DNA from: Leptolyngbyaceae cyanobacterium M33_DOE_097
Lineage (GTDB): Bacteria > Cyanobacteriota > Cyanobacteriia > Leptolyngbyales > Leptolyngbyaceae
Direction: 5' to 3'
NCBI GenBank assembly: GCA_015296075.1
Contig: DVDV01000162.1
Span: 1 to 43,741, forward strand
Length of the DNA: 43,741 nt
Shown: piece after piece, positions 34,509 through 42,230 of the stretch
How the letters are laid out: each line of letters begins with the position of its first letter
Numbering within the stretch: the first letter of the stretch is position 1
Translations under genes and position numbers: made by a program
Notes under the pieces: model-generated
What the model saw: only the letters and a program-made list of their open reading frames with translations
The model's database searches: none
Told to the model about the DNA's origin: nothing

Positions 34509-35690
34509 ATGCGTACGATCGCCGAGATTAACGAAAAGATTCAGCAGCAAAAAGCGGTTGTGTGGACCGTTGAAGAACTTAAAGCCAGAGTTGTAGAGCA
34601 AGGCATCGCGGCTGTGGCGAAACAAGTCGATGTCATTACAACTGGCACTTTTGAGCCAATGGAGGCTTCGGGTGCAATTCTCAATCTGGGGCATACAGAT
34701 CCACCTATTAAGATTCGGCGCTGCTGGCTAGATGGAGTCCCGGCTTACTCAGGGTTTGGAGCCGTTGATTTGTTTTTAGGTGCCGCCCAATCAACCGAAA
34801 CTCCCGAAGGTGAAGAACCGCGCGAGCTGGGAGGCGGTCACGTAATTGAAGCATTAATTGGTGGAAAAACCGTTCACCTGCGTGCTTTGGGGCAAGTGAC
34901 CGATTGCTACCCCCGTGCGTCTTTTGAGACAACAATCACGCGCGACACAATTAACCAGTTTTACCTGTTTAACCCGCGCAATCTCTACCAAAATTTCATT
35001 GTGGGTGTAAATGGGGGCGATCGCCTGCTGCATACTTACTTGGGACCCTTACAACCGCGCTTAGGCAATGCAGTCTACTCCAATCCGGGAGCGATCGCGC
35101 CACTATTCAACGATCCCAAGCTGCAACTGGTGGGCGTTGGCACGCGCATCTTTTTAGGCGGAGGAATTGGTTACATCACCTGGGAAGGCACGCAACACTT
35201 TCCTCTGCAAAAGCGCTTACCCAACCAGACCCCAATTGGGCCAGCCGCGACTTTAGCGCTGATCGGGGATGCCAAACAAATGAGTACTCGTTGGGTACGC
35301 GGCTGCTACTTCAAGCATTACGGCCCCTCTTTGATGTTGGGCGTTGGCGTCCCCTTTCCCGTTTTAACAGAAGAGGTCGTCGCTCATTGTGCGGTACAGG
35401 ATCAAGACCTGGTTGCTCCAGTTGTAGACTTTTCAATTCCACGTCGGGTACGACCAACCTTTGGTTTAGTCTCTTACGCCCAGCTCAAGTCAGGCCGAAT
35501 CCAGATTGAGGGAAAACCTGTCAGAGTTGCCCCTCTCGCTAGCATCTACCTTTCGCGCCAAGTTGCGACCGAACTAAAAGCCTGGATCGAAGCAGGCGAA
35601 TTCACCCTGACTGAGGCAGTTGCCCCAATCACGAGCGATCGCACGTTTCTCCCCCAAGATGTTTGGGGATCGCAAATGGTAATGGATTAA
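34509..35690 (+). CDS. DUF39 (homocysteine biosynthesis-type) protein
   Basis: The start at 34509 gives 393 residues, beginning MRTIAEINEKIQQQKAVVWT. The family includes the methanogen L-aspartate semialdehyde sulfurtransferase, which makes homocysteine. Conserved segments here are VITTGTFEPMEASGAILNLG, HTDPPIKIRRCWLDGVPAYS, LGQVTDCYPRASFETTITRD and FNPRNLYQNFIVGVNGG. As I recall the family, characterised enzymes use two cysteines. One matches Cys133 here (TDCYPR), but the other, in an MCSSG-type motif, is replaced by MEASG at 51-55. The usual C-terminal CBS domains and partner ferredoxin are absent. I therefore keep the function open. It is convergent with the next gene; their stop codons overlap by 4 bases. 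Confidence 0.85.
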   Translation: MRTIAEINEKIQQQKAVVWTVEELKARVVEQGIAAVAKQVDVITTGTFEPMEASGAILNLGHTDPPIKIRRCWLDGVPAYSGFGAVDLFLGAAQSTETPEGEEPRELGGGHVIEALIGGKTVHLRALGQVTDCYPRASFETTITRDTINQFYLFNPRNLYQNFIVGVNGGDRLLHTYLGPLQPRLGNAVYSNPGAIAPLFNDPKLQLVGVGTRIFLGGGIGYITWEGTQHFPLQKRLPNQTPIGPAATLALIGDAKQMSTRWVRGCYFKHYGPSLMLGVGVPFPVLTEEVVAHCAVQDQDLVAPVVDFSIPRRVRPTFGLVSYAQLKSGRIQIEGKPVRVAPLASIYLSRQVATELKAWIEAGEFTLTEAVAPITSDRTFLPQDVWGSQMVMD

Positions 35691-36838
35691 CCTTCGCTGT
35701 TCTGCTTCGCCTTTTTAGAGGGCTTGGGCAGCGGCGCACGGTTGGGGGGTGGCCCTGAAGGTGCCCGTGATTTGTCACCACCACCACCGTCAAACCGACG
35801 CTTAAACGGCTTACCACCTTTCTTTGGCCCAAAGCCACTCTTCTTCTTGGGTGGAACTAAGCCAATCACATTACCTTCGGCGATCGTCAAATCGGTGCCA
35901 ATCCGCTTAACGTGTAACTCCCAGAAGTAACCAATCGTTTTGGGACTTGGCAACGTACCTTTGAGATGAAGCTTAAAGGCTTTTGCTTTCTGCTTACCCT
36001 TCTTGGGACTTTGCTGGATCCGAATGGTGATCGTATCCTCTTCGGGAGTTACTCCGATCACCTCACCGCGAATCGAAAAGTAATCGTCATCGTATCCAGG
36101 CGTTAAATTTTCGGTAGAGATGGGTTCAACAGATGACTCCGGCTCAGTCGCAGGTTCTTCTGTGGCTTCTAGAGCTTCACCCTCTTCACCTTCAAGTAAT
36201 TCTTTTTGTAGCTTTTCGGGTTCCCACACACCCACAACCTGCAGGTGCAGATCGCTCTGTTGCAAGCGTGTGCGGGGATAGACAACCCAGAGATGCTCTT
36301 GGGTTAGATCAAGGTGATTTTTAACCAGGCTCATTACCCGCCCTAGCAACACGGCCTCAACCGCAGTGCCATCCGCAATTTTCATCTCACCACGAGTAAA
36401 TTGCTCCTCCGAGGGAGTGTAACACCCACGAATCAAGCCGATCGCCCGGTACTGCTTCGGCTCACTGGGAGGGGGAATGGGTTGAAAGCGGGATACACCA
36501 TCTTCAATGGGTGCCTCAGATTCGACATGATCATCTGCAGCAACCGTTTCTGGCTTTGGCTTCTCGACCACTTCTGATTGAAGCTGAGCGGCTGGCTTAG
36601 CTTCAACAGTGGGGGTCTGAGGTGGCGGAGCTGGTCGCACAGGGCGCATCATCGGACGCTTTAGCTCAGGTGCATTAGCAGCATCTGAATGATCCGACTC
36701 AGAGGACGGATTAGACTCGGTCGAAGCAGACGGATTAAGGGATACATCGGAATTGATAGCCTCGTTTAGCTGCTCAGCAGATGCATCAGATACGTCGGAT
36801 TGTGAGGATGAGAGGGGCTTGTCGGGCAAAGAACTCAT
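35687..36838 (-). CDS. Low-complexity protein with Ser/Pro-rich N-terminus and Lys/Arg-rich tail
   Basis: The 383-residue protein has no family I can name. Residues 1-120 are Ser/Asp/Glu and then Pro-rich (PMMRPVRPAPPPQTPTVEAK). Two beta-rich domains follow: KQYRAIGLIRGCYTPSEEQF to LQVVGVWEPE, and a later FSIRGEVIGVTPEEDTITIR with KAFKLHLKGTLPSPKTIGYF. Between them is an acidic Glu/Ala stretch. The tail is strongly basic (KKKSGFGPKKGGKPFKRRFD). The layout recalls nucleic-acid or ribosome-associated cyanobacterial proteins with OB-like folds. No signal peptide or membrane helix is present, so it should be cytoplasmic. It stands alone on the minus strand and overlaps the DUF39 gene at the stop codons. 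Confidence 0.82.
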   Translation of the reverse strand: MSSLPDKPLSSSQSDVSDASAEQLNEAINSDVSLNPSASTESNPSSESDHSDAANAPELKRPMMRPVRPAPPPQTPTVEAKPAAQLQSEVVEKPKPETVAADDHVESEAPIEDGVSRFQPIPPPSEPKQYRAIGLIRGCYTPSEEQFTRGEMKIADGTAVEAVLLGRVMSLVKNHLDLTQEHLWVVYPRTRLQQSDLHLQVVGVWEPEKLQKELLEGEEGEALEATEEPATEPESSVEPISTENLTPGYDDDYFSIRGEVIGVTPEEDTITIRIQQSPKKGKQKAKAFKLHLKGTLPSPKTIGYFWELHVKRIGTDLTIAEGNVIGLVPPKKKSGFGPKKGGKPFKRRFDGGGGDKSRAPSGPPPNRAPLPKPSKKAKQNSEG

Positions 36839-37248
36839 AGGTCTTAATTTGAGAGCAGCGAGTAGAATCGCAGCAGTTCAGCTATTTTACTGAATGCATG
36901 TGAATTGAGTTTGAATCCGCACGTTTTGCATAACTTTCACAAAGAAAAATTCTGCTTGCGCAACAGCGGACTGATTAACACACATTAGACCTATCATACA
37001 GGCTGATTTAACTGGACAGAGCGAAAGATTTCACGATATTACGCTTGCTTCATCGCAGGCTGTTTATTGAAAGATTTTCAGCAAGATTGCGCACATAAAT
37101 GAAGTTTCTTGCCTGCGTTTCTGTATCTGTAATACCAATTCTCTAAATCCCATTTATAGTTCCTCGTAGGCACGGTTCCCGTTCGCGTAGCGTCTCCATC
37201 GGAGACAACGCCCTTACAGATAATCATCTGTAGCCCAGTTTTGAAGAA
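36839..37248. other. 410-bp intergenic region upstream of the low-complexity protein gene
   Basis: This AT-rich stretch must hold the minus-strand promoter of the gene ending at 36838. I see no gene or RNA in it. A repeat block with a 6-bp hairpin starts at about 37166. Confidence 0.4.
37166..37216. repeat. Degenerate dispersed repeat with GTCTCC hairpin
   Basis: The block includes CGTAGGCACGGTTCCCGTTC, then GCGTAGCGTCTCCATCGGAG. GTCTCC-ATC-GGAGAC (37192-37206) forms a perfect 6-bp stem with a 3-nt loop. Its GCGTAGCGTCTCC core is a repeat motif common in filamentous cyanobacteria. Confidence 0.6.
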
Positions 37249-37416
37249 TTAGTATAAGCGATGAAACTTCCGGCCTAGAGACAGGACGCGTCCTTCAAAC
37301 GAAGCCACTTCAAAACCTTCGCCATTATTTGGATGCAGGCAAGAATCTAGCCACAAGCGATCGCCCAGGATCCACCACAGTGAATTGGCTCCACTAGCAC
37401 ATCTAGCCATAATCAT
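37249..37416 (-). CDS. Possible small protein (55 residues), unknown
   Basis: Read on the minus strand from ATG 37416, the frame gives MIMARCASGANSLWWILGDR followed by LWLDSCLHPNNGEGFEVASF and EGRVLSLGRKFHRLY, then TAA. The composition is protein-like: tryptophan-rich centre, no low-complexity run, a HIP1 site read as GDR. There is no good Shine-Dalgarno sequence. I do not recognise a family. It could be a real small gene or the remnant of a longer one, since the frame stays open further upstream. Confidence 0.35.
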   Translation of the reverse strand: MIMARCASGANSLWWILGDRLWLDSCLHPNNGEGFEVASFEGRVLSLGRKFHRLY

Positions 37417-37645
37417 CTCGTTAGGATAGGAGGTAGGGGCTTTGACTGAGACTTCAACCCAACACTCCCACTCTCACGCACTCCCATACCTCTACTTCCA
37501 ATGTTCTAAGTCACCTGACAACAGCTATTATCGCGACTTAGTCAGTGCTTGCCGAAGAAGCAAAGACTCGAACCATTTATTTGCAAAAACAATGCAAGAG
37601 TACTATTTTATTGGCAGTACATTTGACCTCAATGAATTCAAGTGA

Positions 37646-38403
37646 TTTGTAGCCAGGCGGTCTATTTGATTAATTTGCTCTTGATTTTGTACGTGTTTCA
37701 GAAACTACGAGCATTTACGGATCGATTTAGCGCTGTTGCTCAATTTTTTGGGAACTTTATGGCGATCGCCACTCAACTAGCCAGTAAATCTCCTGAGATA
37801 GGTGCAGCAAGGGTTACATAGAGACAAGCTTTCATCAACAAATTCCTTTCAAAATATAAAAAATTAAAATCTTTTTTGCAATTCTTTGTGTTTTCCTAGT
37901 TTTTCCACACGCTTTCCACACAGTTTCCCCAGGTTTTCCACAGCTTTTAGCAAGTTTTCCACAGCCGAGTCCTTAAACCAGGGTTTTGAATTATCAAATC
38001 GTCAACGAAATATCTCGACCGTCGTGTCTAAAACCAGACAATTGTTAACTTTTATTCCAAAAAACATTCCCCAAGGAATCATTTGTAACGAAGTATTTCT
38101 CTTCAGGATAATTTAACTTTTCTAGAGCGTTGACAACCGCAGGCAAAGGTAGCAAGAATGAGTCACCTACATCACAAAGTGACATTCATTCCTGAGTTTT
38201 CAAGACTTTCGGTTTTGCAATTTTGTCAAATTTAGGAATGGTGGCACGTTTCTTTTTCGCAAAAAGTGAATTCACCGATTCGCTGATGCATCTACGGGTG
38301 TGTTGTATAGCTCGAATAGATTTTATTTTTCTTTAAATTCAGTTTACTTTTCTAAACATACTGTTTTGGTTGACACCTTACGCATCTTTGAGGACTCTCA
38401 GTT
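37646..38403. other. 758-bp gene-free region containing the origin candidate
   Basis: No gene is supported between 37646 and 38403. The left part holds an AT-rich block (about 37835-37895) and the DnaA-box array (37901-37963). The right part, to 38403, is AT-rich, without repeats I can identify, and must contain the promoter of the DUF2811 gene. Confidence 0.6.
37835..37963 (+). other. Candidate replication origin: phased DnaA-box array with adjacent AT-rich region
   Basis: TTTTCCACA, the consensus DnaA box reported for cyanobacteria, occurs at 37901-37909, 37934-37942 and 37955-37963. CTTTCCACA lies at 37912-37920 and the degenerate GTTTCCCCA at 37923-37931. Starts are spaced 11, 11, 11 and 21 bases apart, all head-to-tail on one strand, so the boxes face the same side of the helix. 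A further weak copy (TTTTAGCAA) fills the 37945 step. Immediately upstream, 37835-37895 is almost all A and T with runs such as AAAATATAAAAAATTAAAAT, a plausible unwinding element. No dnaA or dnaN is in the window, so origin function is inferred. Confidence 0.7.
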
Positions 38404-38607
38404 ATGAGGACAATCACCGTTAGCCTGTTAGCAGAAATTCCAGAAGGTCTGCATCAAGCAGTCGCTCAGTATTTAGACAGTCACCCCACCTGGGATCAAG
38501 ACCGTTTGTTTGCAGCCGCCATCTCGCTGTTTCTATTACAAAGTGGCGAGGAAGATCGACAAACGGCTCAAACCTATCTGGAAAATTTGTTTCAGCGATC
38601 GGTGTAA
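38404..38607 (+). CDS. DUF2811 domain protein
   Basis: This 67-residue protein matches the small cyanobacterial DUF2811 family: ISVLAEIPEELH-type N-terminus (here VSLLAEIPEGLHQAVAQYLD), then SHPTWDQDRLFAAAISLFLL and a C-terminal TAQTYLENLF. It has a short helix-strand layout and no signal peptide. Function is unknown. GAGGA lies about 10 bases before the ATG. It is the first gene right of the origin candidate and precedes hemJ by about 97 bases. Confidence 0.85.
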   Translation: MRTITVSLLAEIPEGLHQAVAQYLDSHPTWDQDRLFAAAISLFLLQSGEEDRQTAQTYLENLFQRSV

Positions 38608-38631
38608 ATTACTTGAATTTTGGATTTTCGA

Positions 38632-38661
38632 TTTGCGACGATAGTCTTTGCGATGATAGTC
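38632..38661. repeat. Tandem 15-bp direct repeat
   Basis: TTTGCGACGATAGTC (38632-38646) is followed directly by TTTGCGATGATAGTC (38647-38661), one mismatch, in the gap before hemJ. It may be a duplicated regulatory site or a chance duplication. An AT-rich hairpin, ATTGAA/TTCAAT with a T-run, follows at 38671-38690. Confidence 0.6.
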
Positions 38662-38704
38662 AATGTTGCAATTGAAAATTCAATTTTTTTAAGAGGTTTG
38701 TTCG

Positions 38705-39292
38705 ATGGCCTATTACTGGTTTAAGGCGTTTCACATTGTAGGAATTGTTTGTTGGTTTGCTGGCATGTTCTATTTGCCTCGGCTGTTTGTTTACCACGCT
38801 GAAGCTTATGAACAGCCAGAACCTGCACGCACGATTCTCAAAAATCAATATCAAATCATGGAGAAGCGCCTCTATCGCATCATCATGACCCCTGCAATGG
38901 TGTTGACGATCGCGATGGCAATTGGCTTGTTGACCGTCGAGCCAGCCGTGCTGAAAGAAACCTGGTTACACGTCAAAATGACCTGCGTCGCGCTGTTGCT
39001 GGTCTACCATTTTTACTGCCGACGCATCATGAAAAAACTGGCAGCCGATGAATGTAAGATGACCGGCCAACAGTTTCGTTGGTTTAACGAGTTTCCAACC
39101 GTTTTCTTTGTAATTGTTGTGATGTTGGCTGTCTTTAAAAACAACCTGCCAACTGATGCGACAACCTGGTTGATTGCAGCAATGGTACTTGGGATGGCAG
39201 TTGCAATTCAGCTTTATGCCCGCAAGCGTCGCCTCGATCGCGAAAAGTTGACTCCTGAAGAATCGACTTCCTCAGGAGCCGCAGGTGCTTAA
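38705..39292 (+). CDS. hemJ: Protoporphyrinogen IX oxidase HemJ
   Basis: HemJ oxidises protoporphyrinogen IX to protoporphyrin IX, the branch point to haem and chlorophyll. The 195-residue protein has several membrane helices. Conserved features are YYWFKAFHIVGIVCWFAGMF with the essential His in helix 1, the FYLPRLFVYH segment, and MEKRLYRIIMTPAMVLTIAM with basic residues at the second helix. LHVKMTCVALLLVYHFYCRR follows. Length and motifs match the cyanobacterial enzyme. AAGAGG lies 12 bases before the ATG. It is convergent with the PsbP-like gene; TTAA at 39289-39292 serves both stops. Confidence 0.92.
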   Translation: MAYYWFKAFHIVGIVCWFAGMFYLPRLFVYHAEAYEQPEPARTILKNQYQIMEKRLYRIIMTPAMVLTIAMAIGLLTVEPAVLKETWLHVKMTCVALLLVYHFYCRRIMKKLAADECKMTGQQFRWFNEFPTVFFVIVVMLAVFKNNLPTDATTWLIAAMVLGMAVAIQLYARKRRLDREKLTPEESTSSGAAGA

Positions 39293-39828
39293 TCTAATGT
39301 GAAGGACTCTGCTGCCCCTTTCAGCAAGCTCTCCATTTTTTCCCAACGGTCTTCGGGCGTTGAGGCGTTGAAAGTGTAGAGCTTGCCCCGGCTGACGGCA
39401 ACACTGGCAAAGTTGTGGCGTTTGTTGCCATTTACATCCGTTGCATATTCGAGAATATAGTGGGTTTTGCCATTCACTTCTCGTTCTTCAGCGTTGACGA
39501 GTTCAGCTTTACGACCTGAGCCAGGAGGAGCGATCGCGCTGTTTGCCAAGCGATACCCCACTTCACCGGGTGAGCCTAAGTCTTTCAGGGTTTTCCCAGC
39601 GGCAACTGGATTAATCACAACACTGACATTCTCAGTCTGTTGAATAATGTCGTGGAAAACAACATCTGCACCGCTTGATACTTGAACCTGCACCCAACCA
39701 TTTGGGTAGAGAAACTTGTACCCATCCGTGCTATCAACAAAACTCTTGAAGCCAGCACCGGCTGCGACACAGCCTTGTAGACTAAGACCCAAGACAAGTA
39801 CCAGCATTACAAAAAGTCGCTTCAGCAT
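39289..39828 (-). CDS. PsbP-like lipoprotein (CyanoP type)
   Basis: The 179-residue product is a PsbP-fold protein of the thylakoid lumen, associated with photosystem II assembly. Residues 1-20 form a lipoprotein signal with lipobox LQGC (Cys near 20), so the mature protein should be lipid-anchored and processed by the Lnt encoded at 6.5-8.2 kb. The PsbP core follows: FKSFVDSTDGYKFLYPNGWV, VVFHDIIQQTENVSVVINPV, REVNGKTHYILEYATDVNGN and KRHNFASVAVSRGKLYTFNA. The length fits cyanobacterial CyanoP and not plant PsbP. A GAGGGGG ribosome-binding site precedes the ATG. Confidence 0.9.
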   Translation of the reverse strand: MLKRLFVMLVLVLGLSLQGCVAAGAGFKSFVDSTDGYKFLYPNGWVQVQVSSGADVVFHDIIQQTENVSVVINPVAAGKTLKDLGSPGEVGYRLANSAIAPPGSGRKAELVNAEEREVNGKTHYILEYATDVNGNKRHNFASVAVSRGKLYTFNASTPEDRWEKMESLLKGAAESFTLD

Positions 39829-40000
39829 GAAAAGCGTTCCCCCTCATTCAGTGATTCACAAATCGTTAACAGGCTCATAGGTTATTCTCCCATTTCATGC
39901 CCCGCTTGCTGATAGTTTGTGGATTTTTTAGGCTGTTGGTAGGGTAAGCCAGAGTCTTCTGCGATCGCGATTTTGCCACTCCGATTCAACCTGAGTCTTT

Positions 40001-40879
40001 ATGTCGTCTGATTCATCGCTTCATCTGCGCCACGAAAACCTACTTGCATGGCTGTTTTTAGCTCCGGCAATGGTGTTGTTAGGGGTGTTTGTTTTTTACC
40101 CAATCGCCTATTTGATTGGTCTGAGCTTTACCACGGGTAGCTTTACACGAGTAGGGCCGCACTTTGTCGGTTGGCAAAATTACGGGCGACTGTTGAGTGA
40201 TCCCGACTTTTGGCAAGTCATGGGTAACACGGTCTACTTTACGGGGGCAACGGTGATCCCCAGTTTGGTTTTACCGTTGGGGCTAGCCGTTTTGCTGAAT
40301 CGAGCCGTTTTCTTACGCGATTTTTTGCGAACGGCCTATTTCTTACCGTCAATCACGTCACTGGTTGCAGTGGGTTTAGGCTGGCGCTGGTTATTTCAAA
40401 CCGAAGGGCCAATTAATCAAGGGTTGAACGCGATCGGGCTTGCCTCCATTCTCTGGCTCAGCAGCTCCACATGGGCAATGCCAGTCTTAATTTTGCTCAG
40501 CGTTTGGAAACAACTAGGGTTTAATTTGGTGATTTTTCTAGCGGGGCTACAAACAATTCCCACGAACCGTTATGAAGCCGCCGAACTAGATGGAGCCAAC
40601 GAATGGCAGCAGTTTTGGCACATCACGCTACCGGGTTTACGTCCGACCTTGACCTTTGCGGCGGTCACAACGGCCATTTTTACCCTCCGCAGTTTTGAGC
40701 AGGTGTATGTAATCACGGGCGGCGGGCCACTTAACTCAACCAATCTGCTGGTTTACTACATTTATGAACAAGCCTTTGCTCAGTTTGACTTTGGCTTCGC
40801 GGCCGCCGCTGCAACCGTATTGTTGTTGATCACACTCATTCTGGTGTGGTTGCAACTGCGAGAGCGCCCCTCAGAGTAA
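40001..40879 (+). CDS. ABC transporter permease, carbohydrate type (MalF/UgpA-like)
   Basis: This 292-residue permease has six membrane helices of the MalF/UgpA type. The first helix is in LAWLFLAPAMVLLGVFVFYP, then FVGWQNYGRLLSDPDFWQVM. The cytoplasmic EAA loop is YEAAELDGANEWQQFWHITL followed by PGLRP, which contacts the ATPase. The last section includes FEQVYVITGGGPLNSTNLLV. It resembles sugar or glycerol-3-phosphate transporter subunits, possibly the glucosylglycerol type found in cyanobacteria, but the substrate is not determined. The second permease, binding protein and ATPase are not beside it, so it is an orphan half. It is convergent with hppD, one base apart. Confidence 0.9.
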   Translation: MSSDSSLHLRHENLLAWLFLAPAMVLLGVFVFYPIAYLIGLSFTTGSFTRVGPHFVGWQNYGRLLSDPDFWQVMGNTVYFTGATVIPSLVLPLGLAVLLNRAVFLRDFLRTAYFLPSITSLVAVGLGWRWLFQTEGPINQGLNAIGLASILWLSSSTWAMPVLILLSVWKQLGFNLVIFLAGLQTIPTNRYEAAELDGANEWQQFWHITLPGLRPTLTFAAVTTAIFTLRSFEQVYVITGGGPLNSTNLLVYYIYEQAFAQFDFGFAAAAATVLLLITLILVWLQLRERPSE

Positions 40880-40880
40880 G

Positions 40881-41981
40881 TCACGCCAACAAACTGCCCC
40901 GTCGCAGCTGCTCTTGCTCCATCGCCTCAAACAAAGCTTGAAAGTTACCTTCGCCAAAACCATAGGCACGGTTGGTCTGACCATTGTTCGCGATCGTCTG
41001 CCGTTGAATCAACTCAAAGAAAAAGGTTGGTTCTGAAAAAATCGGTTCTGTAAACGTTTGCTGAAGCAACGCAGTTGGCTCATTGGGATGCCAGTCAACC
41101 AAAATCTGGTGAGCCGCGATCGCACTCAACTGTACAGCCGATAGGGCATTACCCATGCGTTTAGCAAGTGCCGTGTAGTAATGCTCAGGCACCTTCAACA
41201 AAGGAATCTGGCGTTGCCGAAACTGCTGAATCGTAGCCTGCAAATCGCGAGTCTCCAGGGCAATGTGTTGCACCCCAACCCCACGGTTCACATCTAAGAA
41301 TTCTTGAATCTGCGATCGCGGTGAAGTTGGCTGGTTCACCGGCATTTGAGTGCCACTTTCGGGATGCACCAAAACCCGGCTACATAACCCAGAGTAAGGC
41401 GTCTGAATCGCAAACTTTTGCTGTGGCTTAAATCCGAGAACTTTACCATACCAGTCAACAACAGGTTCCAATTGCCCCGTTGGGACATTCAACACCACGT
41501 GATCGACCTGCAGTAGGTGAGTATTCTTGGCCTGAAGTAGCGATTCATCAAGCGCCAGCATGGTTTCCGCGTTTGGCAGCAGTGACGTTATGCCATGCCG
41601 CTCAACCAAAGTGTGGACTAAATCGCCGATCGCCCCAATCACTGCCCAGCGCAGCACCCCATTCGCTTGAGTCTCCTGCTGAATTGGTTGTAAAAGCTTT
41701 GCTCCCTGAGCGATCGCCCGCTCAACCTGCTGCTGCAAATTCTCAACCTGAAACACCACATCCCATACCCCAGGCGGATGTTGCTGCAAAAACTTAGCAA
41801 CCTGATTGGCGGAGTTGGCCGATGAGCAAAGCACAAAAACAATCGCCCCCGCCTGCACCGCCTCAAAACGGATTCCCCGGCTCAAGCAACTGCCAATACT
41901 GACAAAGCCTAAATAATTGATAAACCAATCTCGCGTAGACTGGGCATTTTTAACACAAAAGCGGACGTGGTCAATCTTCAT
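40881..41981 (-). CDS. hppD: 4-hydroxyphenylpyruvate dioxygenase
   Basis: HPPD converts 4-hydroxyphenylpyruvate to homogentisate, the precursor of tocopherol (and of plastoquinone in plants). The product is 366 residues from ATG 41981; a GTG start at 41999 would add six. Two VOC-type domains are visible. The first, MKIDHVRFCVKNAQSTRDWF, is the pseudo half. The second has the three iron ligands: His in LLQVDHVVLNVPTG, His in GVGVQHIALETRDL and Glu in FFFELIQRQ. The C-terminal tail GFGEGNFQALFEAMEQEQLR closes the active site. It is a monocistronic minus-strand gene; the 231-base gap above it separates it from cobL. Confidence 0.92.
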   Translation of the reverse strand: MKIDHVRFCVKNAQSTRDWFINYLGFVSIGSCLSRGIRFEAVQAGAIVFVLCSSANSANQVAKFLQQHPPGVWDVVFQVENLQQQVERAIAQGAKLLQPIQQETQANGVLRWAVIGAIGDLVHTLVERHGITSLLPNAETMLALDESLLQAKNTHLLQVDHVVLNVPTGQLEPVVDWYGKVLGFKPQQKFAIQTPYSGLCSRVLVHPESGTQMPVNQPTSPRSQIQEFLDVNRGVGVQHIALETRDLQATIQQFRQRQIPLLKVPEHYYTALAKRMGNALSAVQLSAIAAHQILVDWHPNEPTALLQQTFTEPIFSEPTFFFELIQRQTIANNGQTNRAYGFGEGNFQALFEAMEQEQLRRGSLLA

Positions 41982-41999
41982 TCGAATTGGCGATCGCAC

Positions 42000-42230
42000 A
42001 GTAACCCGCGTTCATTTTGCCGCAAGCTTTGCGGAAGACTTTCATTCTTTAGAAACAAATCAGGGGAGAAATTGAAAAAACCAAACCAAATTCTGCAGAA
42101 AGGTAGATTAAAGCGCTGCCTAGGATCACGATTTTAATCAATCCGCAAACAGTACGGGCAGGTCTAGCAAACCTATCTGCACCCTGCAATGAATTTAACG
42201 GCAAAACTCGGCCCCCACTCCCCCACTCCC
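42000..42230. other. 231-bp intergenic region between cobL and hppD
   Basis: It includes a perfect 6-bp hairpin with 3-nt loop at 42020-42034 (CCGCAA-GCT-TTGCGG) and, at about 42210-42240, a C-rich tract related in kind to the G-rich minisatellite at 34030-34095. I see no gene. Confidence 0.5.

Noticed and set aside
37442-37645. 67-codon frame with TTG start after AGGAGGT
   Set aside because: The ribosome-site match is good, but the N-terminus is read from a low-complexity C/A-rich tract, and the rest is without recognisable pattern.
37886-38116. 76-codon frame rich in Phe, Ser and Thr
   Set aside because: Its start is simply the translation of the DnaA-box array (repeated FSTA); not a gene.
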